A stretch of 64,000 nt of DNA from Vigna angularis (lineage: Eukaryota > Streptophyta > Magnoliopsida > Fabales > Fabaceae): NCBI RefSeq assembly GCF_016808095.1, contig NC_068973.1:15806501-15870500 (forward strand), read 5' to 3'. How positions within the stretch are numbered: the first letter of the stretch is position 1; each line of letters begins with the position of its first letter. Positions 25,700 through 37,064 of this stretch are shown one piece after another. The position numbers and the translations under genes are program-made. Below the pieces are notes generated by a model. The model was not told the origin of the DNA, did not search any database, and worked only from the letters and a program-made list of their open reading frames with translations.

Positions 25700-27690
25700 A
25701 GTGATAATATACTTAGTCAAGAGACCTATAATTAAAGCTATGGCTAAGAGGATATATCTCCTCTTAACATAATAAGTCTAAGCTAAAGCTCATATGAGTT
25801 AAGGAGATGTGAAAACCTATCTTAGGATTTTGTATTTGTGAATATTAAAACAAGGTTTAATTTTGGGCTTTGAATTGAGGGTTTAGTAGTATAGGATTTT
25901 CTTTGGGCCATATATTTGGGTATTGATGGTTTTTGGGCCTATAAGGAGTTGGGTTTGAAAAGAGGAGACACATTAACCCTAATTTGGTGAGCTAGCTTAG
26001 AGAGCAAGCTATGACTACTACTCTCCTTTGTGCTCCTACAAGCATGAAAGTGTTCAGACAAAATCGTCTAGAGAGACTAGACTGTCTAGCAACTCAGTTT
26101 TGAAGTTTAACATAAACACTTAATGAAATATCGTTTAGTGAAGTATAACTTCAAAGCTAAACAAATATTAAAACATATCTATTAAACACTACAAATTATG
26201 ATGTATTAGTAGAAAAAGATAAACAATATTTGACAAAAGCACGTTTACAAAAAACAAGCAGTAAACACTATATAATTTGTCAATTTTGATAATACCTTGA
26301 AAAACACATACTTACGCTAAAGACTTATATTACGAATCATGCATTCGGTTTTTTACTATTCATCTGCTGTGCATTTAGTTTTTTTACTGTTCATTTCGTT
26401 CCAGCTTTGCAGTTTCATTCAGTTCAGTCGCGTTTTGATTCTACACGTTTTCCTATTTTTGCAATTACTGTTATATTGTTCGGTTTGCTAATAATACCGT
26501 TTGGCTTGTTCTTGTTCATTTAACTGACGTGTTGTAATTTCTGCATTCTGATCAACATTCTGTTGTGTGTAATATCGTTTGGTCTATAACATGCTTCACT
26601 GTTAGAGACTGTTCGGCTTGTTCTTCTTTGTTCTTCTGTGTGTAATACCGTTCAGTTTTCCATTCTCATTTCCATTCACGTGCTTGTGTTCATACCGTTT
26701 GGTCCATAACATGCCTCTCTGTTAGGACCGTTTGGCCTCTCTAAGACTGTTCGGCCTAACCTATAATATCGTTCGGTTTCTTCGTTTTAATGTTAGCTTA
26801 AGTGTGCTTGGTTGATCTTTAGCAAAATTGCATTGTTTCTTTGAGATTTCTTGACGGTAATTGTGTTACTACTGCTCAGGCTTGGCATTCTATTAAATCT
26901 GATTGTGTTCTTGCAATGGGTATACGCTTAGTTGCCCAATTGGTGATTGAATCTTCGCTTAGTTGATCGATCTGTATGGAATACATAATGGATGGAATAG
27001 GTGTGTTGCGTTTGCTTACTTCATAATTATGATAGCATGATTGGTCTTTGCTTAGTTGGTTAATTCATGTTGGATTAGGGGTTAAAGTATTTTATTCATG
27101 ATTTCTGCACTTTAATTGTCACTCTGCTGGTCTGATTTGGCTCAATATTCAATCTGTTTTGTGTTTACGATTGGGTATAAACTTAGTTGCCTAATTGGTG
27201 TTTAATCTTTGCTTAATTGATTGGGGTGTATGGTGCATAATTGATTGGATTTGTGCATTGCATTCGCTTAGTTTGCAAGTTTGAAGATCGGATTAGCCTT
27301 CGCTTAGTTGGGTAATTCGTGTTGGATTTGGGTTAGAGTAGTGGGTAATTGCTGTTAATCTGTGATTGAAGCATGTAATTGAGCTAGTGACCAACTATTT
27401 TAATTCTGTGTTGCATTCTATTTTTAATTTAGTTCATTTACATTCACAACACTCTTCACCAAACCCCCCACTAGTGTTTGACCTAATTCTCGAACTACAT
27501 TTGGTCCTTGAGAGACGACCTAAGAGTCACTTCCTATTATTATACTGCACTTTTCATTGAGCAATAAATTTATATCGGGTGCAGCCTCGATCAGAGGACA
27601 CATGTAAGCAAACACTTTTACTATTATTTGCTTTAAACTTTAAACTTGTTCTATTATTTTCTTGATTGACACTGTGCAAAATGTTTAATA
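25700..27690. mobile_element. Ty3/gypsy-like LTR and leader remnants
   Basis: No protein is encoded. The stretch contains blocks that recur elsewhere in the window. AAAATCGTCTAGAGAG near 26060 resembles sequences near 34050 and 58670. The block near 27500-27530 (GGTCCTTGAGAGACGACCT) recurs near 56610. A cluster of ACCGTTTGG-like motifs covers about 26340-26780, and CTTAGTTG motifs recur from 26920 to 27310. The position upstream of a chromovirus integrase tail at 28055 is consistent with a heavily deleted gypsy element. Boundaries and orientation are uncertain. Confidence 0.5.
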
Positions 27691-28054
27691 GGAGGAATTT
27701 CAAGTTGACTCTCAAAGGTCAGACCGAAGCAAAGGTCATGTCCTAATGCATCAGAAGACCACAATGATGACTATGACATCATTAGGACACAATGTTAAGT
27801 TGACATCATTGGTGAAAAGAAAAAAGGGCAACTATACGAGGCATGCCAACTTTCTACAAATTACACTACTAGAAGAGGTACCCTAAAGCACCAACCATCT
27901 AGTTTTGGTAGTGTTGAGGAAGTCGTTGTCCACCTCATGCAGCTACTAAAAGCACGTGACCATGAATACAACAATTTGAGTGCGAGTTTTTGAGTTTTAA
28001 AGAATTGGTCTTGAGATTGTTGTTTCGGGTCTGAAACATGTGTTGGAGGTTGTG

Positions 28055-28218
28055 ATATTCAAGTTAGAGAGAAGTTAACCGTGGAAGCTGAACCGATGCG
28101 ATTGTCAAATGTGTAAGTTAATAATCTTAGAGGAATGGAAATTCGCATAGTGAAGGTGCTTTGGAATGAAGATACACATGAAATGACTTGGGAATTGGAG
28201 GAATACATGAGAAAGACC
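28055..28218 (+). pseudogene. Chromovirus (Ty3/gypsy) integrase C-terminal tail, remnant
   Basis: The translation over about 28125-28215 reads LRGMEIRIVKVLWN then EDTHEMTWELEEYMRKT. This is the pattern at the C-terminus of plant chromovirus polyproteins, where a chromodomain-like segment follows the integrase (VKV-W...TWELE...MR). Upstream, over 28055-28120, the family-like LTVEAEP stretch can be read, with a frame change and stop between the two parts. The rest of pol is absent. It is cut immediately downstream by the LTR that begins at 28228. This is a relic, not a gene. Confidence 0.65.
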
Positions 28219-28227
28219 ATAATCCCT

Positions 28228-29192
28228 TGCATCCCTAATAATTAATTCTGCATTACGAATGGAAGCTTAAGACAACCAAACCTCCTATCCCCATCCCTAG
28301 GCAATATTTCTTTTGGGAGAAATTCTCCAGATTCTGGTTTCTAAGTATTTCCCAATAACAAAGAAAGCCAAATATAATAAACATAGAGCAAAGAAGAAAA
28401 TCCCTAACAATTAATGAAAGAAGCATATAATAATTCAGAACAAATTCAAATACATGAGAGTTTAGAGGTTACATCTTCCCCAACAACAAATAAGATTAGT
28501 TCTCCATCGTCATGAAGAAACTAGGTGTACAATGGAATGAAAGAGATAGAAAAACCCTAGAAACTGAATAGGAGAGCTCTCGCATCCCCAAATCCGCCTC
28601 CAAAGGGGCAAAACGTGTGTTTCTGTGCTCAAGCCATCAAGAGATACCAAGCCTAGGGCATGCAAGTTCTTAAATAGAGCAAAAATATAGTCCAAGCCCA
28701 ATAACACTGGCGCTTAGCGCCTTAAGTGGGGGCAAGCAGGCGAAACTGCAAGAGAACTGGCGCTCAGCGCCCTTAGAAGGGTGCCCATGCGGTGTGCGAT
28801 CATGAAATTGGCGCTCAGGGCCTCTGAGGGGCGCTTAGCCTTGAGTGGCGCTCAGGGCCCCTAAAGGGGCGCTCAGCCTTGACTGGTTGGCGCTCATCCT
28901 TGACTAGCTGGCACTTAGAGCCCCTAAGGGGGCCCTCAGCCTGACTTTTCTGCACTGTATCTTTTTCTCTTTTTCTGCATTCCAGCTTCTTAGTACTTTA
29001 ACTCCTCTTTCAAATCATTCCAATAACCTACAAAATCAAGGGAATTTAGTGATAAAATCATCAAGTATAACCTTAACTCTCTTATTCATAAAAATAAACT
29101 AAAAATAAGAGATTAAGAAGGTTTCTAAGTCAAAAAGGGTTCATTTAATATCAAAATTGAATCACAGATAAGGGTAAAATCAACCGTTATCA
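28228..29192 (-). repeat. 3' LTR of the deleted element, truncated
   Basis: It matches 31918 down to about 31222 of the other LTR, but it lacks the last ~385 bp (through TGTTAACA). It retains about 275 bp, roughly 28255-28530, that the other copy has lost. It contains GGCGCTCAGCGC-like palindromic words between 28700 and 28940. Confidence 0.8.
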
Positions 29193-29957
29193 CAACCCCA
29201 AACTTGAAACTTTGCTTGTCCTCAAGCAAAATGTAACTTAGTTTAAACAAAATAATCATACTACAATGGTCAAGCACATCAAAAAGCATTCTCTTCTTAG
29301 ACAAGTAAATCACTCATGTATGCTCCTCATAAAAAGATCGGTCAAGATATAATGACGCTTTAGCCAATCAAGCTCAACTATGGTGCTCACATACTCAAAA
29401 AATAATGACGCTTTTTCAAATTTCAAATTTAGGCTCAAGGTTCAAAGTATAGCAAAAAAATCATTGTTCTTTGTTGGGTTCACATATTGGCATTGGCTTA
29501 TATGGGAGAAGAACAAATGACCTTGATCATGTGTAACAAGCAAGCAAGAGGTTTAATCATAGAAACATAGGCAAAATCAATCATGCTTCCAAAGCAATAA
29601 CATTCAATCAATCAAAAACTCTCGAGTCCAACCTCTCACCGGTTAATTCAAGTTCCACAATTTAATAAACATCCTGCCCAACATATTAATTACAATTGAA
29701 ATCATGCATATGTTTTTAACAAAACTATGAGAAACCACCATATCTATGCTTAAAAGCCTCACCAATCATTAACTCAACATGCATCATAGAACAATAGAGC
29801 AAACACAAGAATATTACTCATCACAAACAACAGTTTATCTTACCAAACCATTGCAGCACAATTCATTACACCAAGTACATAAGCAAGCTAAAACAAAAAA
29901 AAAATAAACAAAATTCAAATAAGCATAAAAATAAAGCAAAATAGATCCTGATCTAGT

Positions 29958-30264
29958 AGCATCCATCAGTAGATGCTGTCAGTAACATCCATTAGTAGAT
30001 GTCTAATCACATAGCATCCATCAGTAGATGCTTAATCTAGTAGCATCCATCAATAGATACTCTCATCTGAATCTTCATCATCATATCATCCATCAGTAGA
30101 TGCTTTAATCTAGCAACATCCATCAATAGATGCTCCTCTTCATAGCAGCATCCATTAGTAGATGCTCTCAATTAAATCATTCTAGAATCCATCAGTAAAT
30201 GCTATCATCTAAGTCCTTATAGCATCCCTCAATAGATGCTGTCCAGCATCCATCAGTAGATGTT
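29958..30264. repeat. Spaced palindromic minisatellite, about 10 copies
   Basis: About ten imperfect copies of AGCATCCATCAGTAGATGCT are separated by variable spacers of roughly 5-30 bp. The unit is an interrupted palindrome: AGCATC and GATGCT arms around CATCAGTA. Arms and centre vary slightly between copies (ACATCC, ATGTC, TCAATAG). It lies in the interior of the deleted LTR element between the polyprotein relic and the 3' LTR. Confidence 0.92.
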
Positions 30265-30838
30265 GTCATTACTGCAAAGCAAAATCAAATCCAAATCACA
30301 CAAATAATAAATTAAAAAGAAAAAAAATCAGAAACTGGGTTGCCTCCCAATAAGCGTTTGTTTAAGGTCACGAGCCTGACACCATTAAGCATAATCCGGA
30401 TTTTTGATGTTGGTGCTTTTCTCTCTTTCACCACACCAACATAAATTCAACAACTTCCTAGTCACCATCTTTACTCCCCTTGAATAAGGAGCCTTAATCT
30501 CAATAGCTTTAATCACCCATAACCTATTCTTGTATCTCATTGGTGAACTAACTTCTCTTCATTATCTGCCTTCTTCATCTACTATTAGTAGTCTTCTCTA
30601 CTTCCAGACCTAAAAAGAAAAATTCTGATGATCTTGTGCTCCTAGTACAGATTTTTCAGATTTTATCCTGCAGACCCTAAAGAACACTGCATTAGAGCAC
30701 CCAATTAGCCCAAAAATAAAAAAATCAAATAAAAAACAAAAATTAAAAATAGAAAAATTAAAGATAAAGTCTAACTGGTTAAGAATCACACAAAAGTATA
30801 GTTTAAACCACGAGTCCTCGATAACTGCGCCAAAAACT

Positions 30839-31918
30839 TGTTAACACATTGGCAAGTGTACCAAATCGTATCAAGTAATATAAAATGGTAAGACCAAGTA
30901 TCATATCCTAGAAGACTCACGACACTAGACAATTGTGTAATTATTTAACTAATTAAGACTGAAAAGATATTTTGTTTGTTTTTAAATGCAAATGTAACAA
31001 AAGTAAATATGAATACAAATTGATCAATTGAGGGTAAAACACAAGAGTGAATGGATGATGTTGATAATATGAGATGATAATGTTGTTGGGGTTTAGATTT
31101 CACCATCCTTACTTTCATGCATATAAGAATTCATCTTCTTCATTAAATTGTTAACGTCACTCTCTAAATTACTTAAAACCCGATCCCTCGACGAAGCAAG
31201 CCTATCTTTAATTATTAGACCCCAATCCCTTGCATCCCTAATAATTAATTCTGCATTACGAATGAAAAAGATAGAAAAACACTAGAAACTGAAGAGGAGA
31301 GCTCCCGCATCCCCAAATCCGCCTCCAAAGGGGCAAAACGTGTGTTTCTGTGCTCAAGCCATCAATAGATACCAACCTTAGGCCGTGCAAGTTCTTAAAT
31401 AGAGCAAAAGTAAAGTCCAAGCCCAATAACGCTGACACTCAATGCCCTAAGTGGGGGCAAGCAAGCGAAACTGCGAGAGAACTGGAACTCAGCGCCCCTG
31501 GAAGGGCGCCCAGGCGATGTGCGATACATGAAACTGGAGCTTAGGGCCCTTGAGGGGCGCTCAACCTTGACTAGCTCTCAGGGCCCCTAAAGGGGCGCTC
31601 AGCCTTGACTAGCTGGCGCTCATCCTTTACTGGCTAATGCTTAGGGCCCCTACGGGGGCCCTTAGCCTGACTTTTCTACACTGCATCTTTTTCTCTTTTT
31701 CTACATTCCAATTCCTTGGTACTTTAACTCCTCTTTCAAATCATTCCAATAACCTTCAAAATCAAGGGAATTTAATGATAAAATCATCAATTATAACCTC
31801 AACTCTCTTATTCATAAAAATAAACTAAAAATAAGAGATTAAGGAAGTTTCTTAGTCAAAACGGGTTCATTTAATATCAAAATTGAATCACAGATAACGG
31901 TAAAATTAATCGTTATCA
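30839..31918 (-). repeat. 5' LTR of the deleted element
   Basis: Complete termini TG...CA are present, with TGTTAACA at the internal end. A CTATTTAAG motif on the minus strand near 31395 could serve as a TATA box. Relative to the 28228-29192 copy it carries an internal deletion of about 275 bp near 31262, with AATG at the junction in both copies. Confidence 0.85.
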
Positions 31919-32251
31919 AGATGCCATTGGATATTTGATTTGTTTAGGAATCTTGCCTATTTTCAAATTAATTATAAATGTACCATGTTGTTTTATTAAT
32001 CAGAGCTTAGTATGATGTGTTAAAGGTTTCGTGCATATGTATAAAATGTGAAATAGGATAACAAAAATATATACTAAGTGGACATATAATCAACAAATTG
32101 AGCTTGGCGCTTAGTGGTAGTATGCTATGTGTTTATCTATATGTGGCTTATGTGTGGGGTTTCGAACCTGGTTGGCAACAAATTTTTTTTCCCTTTTTCT
32201 TCTTTATTGTGTTTTTTGGGTTTTGGTAGAGCTAGTTTGGGTTGGACCAAG
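31919..32251. other. Short unassigned spacer
   Basis: This lies between the deleted gypsy-like element and the next Sirevirus-like solo LTR. No coding potential was recognised. The small ORF at 32114-32296 runs into the LTR and has no motif. Confidence 0.5.
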
Positions 32252-33621
32252 AAGCCTTTTGAGATTTTTTTTAGGGGGAGCACAGATTTAGCTTAACACA
32301 CAATCTTAGTAATATATGAGTTTTTGATGATGACAACACATAATTAATAACACATGTGTATTCTGTGTTACATGTTCTATGTTTACATGTTATATGCTTT
32401 TCTTTAATGTGTTAAATCTGTTAAAACATATATGAGAACATGTTTGTGTTGTTCATTGCATATCACTATGTTAAATATGTGATTTTATATGTGTATGCAT
32501 GACATATGTTTTTGAAAAAGGAAAATCACAAGCACTAAGGTTGAACTTTAAATTTGTGGCAAAACAACAGTTTTAAGTCGATTACATTATGGGGTGAATC
32601 AATTAAAACTCGTGTGTTTGCACAATCTTTTTTGATGTGTGCTGTGAGATTTTTCAAAGAGAAAAGTTTTCAAAACTATGCAAAAAGATTTCACTTAATT
32701 GAATGCATGCTCTTTGTATTTGAATAAATTAGTTGATGTTTTGAAAATCTGTTAAATGCTTGTAACAGCTAACATAACGATCATATTTTTAAATATGTTG
32801 ACCAAACATTAAATGATAGTCGATTGCATTAATTGTACATTCAATTATTTGTTTGACTGCTGCTAAATCTGTTATACTATAAATTGATATGTGTTATACT
32901 ATAAATTGACACATATTTGATTTCTGTAAGAACTTTTGTGATTCTAACAATTTCATATCCTTTACAGAAAGTCGTGATCTTACAGAAAGAGAGGAAAAGC
33001 TCCAAGAAACAAGATTGACCGTGGTGATCAACAACTTATGATTTATTGAAGAGCAAGACTGTTGGGTTTCAAAGACTGATCAATCTGCACATTTGGGTGT
33101 TACTGCGTGATTAGATTCTGTAATCTCTTGATGATTGGTTTGAGTTCCCTGTTGTGACTACAGAAAGAAGAACGTGTGTGTTCTTGACTCTGAGGGTGCC
33201 TCAAAGGGGTTAGACGGCAGGAGAGGGGATTCTTGCTGCTGGTCTTGTTGTGTATTGCCTATATTTTGATTAGAGGGTTAGAGAGGTGTTTTACATTTTT
33301 GACGTGAGGTCTTCTGTAGAAACCTTATTGTAAAAACCTTGATCATTATAGTGCATTTGCTTCCTGTGGTTGGAAGGACACTGGATGTAGGCAGGTTGGC
33401 CGAACCAGTATAAAAATGCAGTGTTTGAAGTTTTTGATCCCTATTCTCTTTTATTCAAGAAAATCTTTTACCTTGTGATTCAAGAAAAGTATAAAGACAT
33501 CATTTTTTGTGGAAAAAAATTTAAAAGCTTTTGAATTTTTCACTTCACCAATTCACCCCCCCCCCCCCCCCCCCCCCCCCTCTTCGTGTGAGAAATTGGG
33601 CCATTCTATTTTAACAAAGCC
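32252..33621 (+). mobile_element. Sirevirus-like solo LTR with 5-bp target duplication
   Basis: An LTR spans 32257-33616, flanked by AAGCC at 32252-32256 and 33617-33621. It shares landmarks with the LTR at 47129. These are GGGGGAGCAC near the start, TTTTTGATGATGACAACA, a GGAAGGACACTGGATGTAGG block followed by CCGAACCAGTATAAAAA, CACCAATTCACCCCC, and an end in CCATTCTATTTTAACA. The first base pair is TT where related copies have TG. No internal domain is attached, so it is a solo LTR left by recombination. It contains paired TCGATTAC/CAATTAA motifs. Confidence 0.8.
33556..33580 (+). repeat. Poly(C) tract, 25 bp
   Basis: An uninterrupted run of C lies near the 3' end of the solo LTR, where sister copies have a much shorter C run. 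The exact length is vulnerable to assembly error. Confidence 0.9.
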
Positions 33622-34718
33622 CATATGCAACGAATGTTGGACAAGGTCATGAGGAGGAGGCTCATGTCCTCTTTTATCTTCATTTCTCATCATTCTCCTC
33701 TCTTCTCTTTCTTTTCATTTTTCTTCTTCTTCTTTGTTATTCAACCTTTGGGTTAAAGGAGAGCAACGTGAGAAAAGCGGCATAGGGGAAAATTAAAGCT
33801 TCGAGAGTGAAATAAATGTAGGGTTTTAACAAGGGGAAGTTGTTGTTTTAAGGTGAATATGGAATATGAGGTTCGTAAGATTAATTCTAGGTTTCCAGAA
33901 TTCTTATTTGGGGTGTGAGGATAAGCCTATCAAATGGACGAGAGTGAGAGTGGTATAAGCATACAAAATAAACATTTTAGAAGCTTAAGAGTGAGAGAAC
34001 AACTTGACAAAGAGATGCGTGGGGTTTTGGAGTGGTAAGACAATATCGTCCATAAGACAAAATTGTCTAAACGCTCTTATATGTTTTGAAGTTTAATAAA
34101 CAACATTAAACAAAATGAGCATATTACAATGTTATCATTAGAATAACAAATAGGTTAAATATAAGTGATGCATGAAAATGCTCTGAGAAAACCAAATAAC
34201 TTAGGTAAAGTCTTAGAACAAAACCTAGGTATAAACAAGATGCACCAATAAAAGTTTCCTAAATTAATGCGTCAATGAGAGTCTTGCTGAATGCAAGTGT
34301 TATACATCGCTAGACGATAATCGAACAAACTCTCCATATGTCTTAGTAGGTAAAAGTGTCAAGACATTGTTTTTGGAAAACATGCTAAAAGTATCAAGTA
34401 ACATTCCAAAACCTTGTGATACAAAACATCTTGCTAAACACATGTGCTAAATAGAATAGAGAAAAATCTTAAGTGTTTACATAGGCTAGACGATACCATG
34501 TGCCAAATGACTCACTTCATCCAACAGTGAAGTGTTCAATCAATTGCTTGGTATCTTAGTGTGAAGCATAAATGATAAAATCCTAGCTGAATGGTAGAAA
34601 ACACAAAAAGTACTTTGTTATTCTAAACAAACTATAAGTACCATGAAATGCCCAATGTTTAAAAACAACAAAATTGATAACAGAAAAGACATATATGTTG
34701 GATGAATATCTACTCTAC
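33622..34718. mobile_element. Diverged retrotransposon remnant
   Basis: No gene is seen. The stretch 34045-34700 resembles 54300-54800 in word content and order: an AGACAAAATTGTCT-like start, 'cttcatc..acagtgaag' blocks, GGTAGAAAA...AAGCACTTTGTT-like sequence, and a final GGATGAAT. This suggests two old copies of one LTR family. No ends or target duplication were identified. Confidence 0.45.
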
Positions 34719-37064
34719 TTTTGATAGGGGGAGCAATGTGAATGCTAATCTCATTTCCCATATGTTTGGTTTTTGATGATGACAACACACATATATGTTA
34801 CCATGACAACAACAAAAATATGTCTTTATGTTTTATACATATGATGCTAAAATTGATTTTCTGCATACATACTTTAATCATAAATGTGTTTACATCTGTT
34901 GTATGCATTCTCATGTTTTCATATGTTAAAACCACTTGCACAATGCAAATCTGTATGAAATAATCGATTACACTACTTTAGTAATCAATTAAGTTCATCA
35001 GATAGTTTTTGCTTAAAACTGTGGCAAACTACACAAGTTTCAATCGATTACATTAATTGTCAAATCGATTAAAACTCGTGTTCTTGCAAACACCTTTTTG
35101 AAAATGTGCAGTGATGAGTTTTGAGAAGAAAAAATTTTCAAAATTGTCTAAGTGTAGGACTTAACCGATTACACTAATTATGTAATCAATTAAGTCTGGT
35201 ATTCTTTGAAAACTATTTTCAAGCTAAATCATAACTAGTGCCATCAAAATGGGTTGAAACCCGTGAGCCAACCCGACTCACCACGGGTTTGAGCCGGATT
35301 GGGTTGGAAAAAAATGCAAAATTTTTTATGCGAGCCAATTTTGACCCAACTCACTAAGAACCCAGCTCACACGAGTTGATGGGTTGAACCCGTGGTGGGT
35401 CGGGTTGGCTCACCAGCCCACCTATTTTTTTTAATTAAATGAAATTAATTAAATTAATTATTCAAATCTTATATTTTTATTGAAATCAAATGAATTAAAT
35501 TAATTATTCAAAACACACAACCTTTACTTAACAATAGAGCCTTTTGCGTTGCTGTCTTTCCAAAAGTTCTCCTCTGCAAATAAAACCCTAAGATTATAGA
35601 TTAGATAATATTATAGATGGAGATAAAGAAGAAAATGCTTCAAGAGAGCATAATACTGTGAATTTATCCATTCAACACTCTAATTTAATAGATGCAAAAT
35701 ATTATAGATTGGATAATTCATGAATATATCATTTGTTTTATCTTGTTTTTAGACCTATCTAGAAGAATGGCAGTTTTATCTTGTGCCATATATTTTTGTT
35801 AACGACTATATGTAGTTTCTTGGTCAAACAGTTGTGTATGTCTCATTAAACTAAATTGGCAAAATTTTATGCTTGATAGCTTAGAATATATATAACAATA
35901 TATTTCTTTTGTTTCATTTTCTTTTATATCAATTGGTCCAATTATTAATGTTTCAATTTGATCGATCAAAGTAACATGTTATAAGAATCTCGAAAGAAAA
36001 GGGTGAAAAAAAAGTTAATTAAGTGAGCCAATGAGCCAGCCCGTTTAACCACCAACCCATGGTGGGTCGGGTCGGGTTCGAATTTTTTCGGCTCGCTAAT
36101 AAATGAGTCGGGTTGGGTTGGCTCACTAAGTGACCAACCCGTGGTGGGTCGGGTCGGGCCGGGTTACCCGTTATGACAGCTCTAGTCATAACTGTTATAA
36201 CGATCATATTTTTAAATGTTTTAACTTAGTGTTCACATGCAATCGATTACATTATTTGTGTAGTCAATTAAATCTGTTTCAATGTAATCATGGTATAAAC
36301 TCTATTAAAGCATAACCGATTACATTATTTTCGGAATCGATTAAAGTGCGTCTGATATGAGAAATTCTATATAATAACATGTTGCGTGTTGTATTAAGGA
36401 CTTTTGACACTTCGATCATTAAAGAATTTTTCATATCTGATATCAGTGAGTTTAGAAAGAGCTTGCAGGTGTGCATAGTGCTCCAAGAATCAAGATTCAA
36501 AGGTTTTGAAGAATTCTTGAAGGCTATTGAACTTCAATTGGCTGATCAGTTCTGCACAATTCAGGTGTATTCTTTACTGATCAAAATTTGTTTTGTAATC
36601 AAGAGAAGATTGTTTTTTCCTGTGCGTGTTGCCAGGAATAAGAACTTGGTGGTCTTGGTACTTTGAGAAGGGTCTCAAAGGGTTACTATAGTGAAGATGA
36701 TTGTTCTCTACAAGGTGTTTTGTATGCTATATTTGATTGATGTGAATTGGAGAGGAGATTTACATTTTGACAGTGGGTTGTTGTAATTCCTTGTTGTAAA
36801 AACTCAAAATCTTTATAGTGGAAAGTCTTTCAATATAAGGTTGATTGAAAGAGACTGGACGTAGGCATTGAGGTCGAACCAGGATAAAAAGACTGTGTTT
36901 ATTTTCTATCCTTAATATCTCTACTGCATTATTTTTATAATTGTATTGTGCGCATTTAAAGATCATATAAAATACCGAAAAAGATTCAACAAGAAACTGT
37001 TTTGCTTGTATACCAATTCATCCCCCCCTTTTGGTAAGAGAAACAAGCCATATCTTTTCTTACA
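34719..37064 (+). mobile_element. Sirevirus-like LTR copy, interrupted by a hAT element
   Basis: It begins TTTTGATAGGGGGAGC, continues with the TTTTTGATGATGACAACAC block, and ends near 37064 after CAATTCATCCCCCCCTTTTGG and an AAGCCATATCTTTTC-like tail. The order of landmarks is that of the other LTRs, including GAGACTGGACGTAGGC and ACCAGGATAAAAA near 36850-36890. A 949-bp hAT element lies inside at 35236-36184; without it the LTR is about 1.4 kb. The outer flanks do not match as a target duplication, so it may be a truncated remnant. Five spaced ATCGATTAC/GTAATCGATTAA pairs are visible. Confidence 0.75.
35228..36192. mobile_element. Non-autonomous hAT-like element nested in the LTR
   Basis: The element is 35236-36184. 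Its ends are inverted: the left begins TAGTGCCATCAAAATGGG and the right, on the opposite strand, TAGAGCTGTCATAACGGG. It is flanked by ATCATAAC (35228-35235) and GTCATAAC (36185-36192), an 8-bp duplication with one mismatch, the size expected for the hAT superfamily. Subterminal regions carry many GGGTTGG / CCCGTGGTGGGTCGGG words in both orientations. No transposase is encoded and the centre is AT-rich. Confidence 0.83.

Larger units (their letters stand above)
28228..31918 (-). mobile_element. Deleted non-autonomous Ty3/gypsy-like LTR retrotransposon
   Basis: Two related LTR copies (30839-31918 and 28228-29192) face the same way and enclose about 1.65 kb. Read on the minus strand, the 5' LTR starts TGATAACG and ends TGTTAACA. 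A primer-binding site follows at 30832-30815 (TGGCGCAGTTATCGAGGA), close to the tRNA-Asp-type site used by Athila/Tat-like elements. Before the 3' LTR a GTTTCAAGTTTGGGGTTG polypurine-like tract can be read. Near 30340-30400 the translation RLVTLNKRLLGGNPV matches the end of Athila-like polyproteins, so gag and most of pol have been deleted. The interior also holds a palindromic minisatellite. The 3' LTR is truncated at 28228 and abuts an older chromovirus relic. Confidence 0.8.

Noticed and set aside
29958..30264. Repeat-spacer layout resembling a CRISPR array
   Set aside because: The sequence is a plant nuclear genome, repeats are short and imperfect, spacers vary widely in length, and it sits inside an LTR retrotransposon with no cas-like gene.
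32579..32613. Low-copy promoter element (GTCGATTAC/CAATTAA pair) of a host gene
   Set aside because: The same module recurs in other Sirevirus-like LTRs in the window, so it belongs to the LTR.
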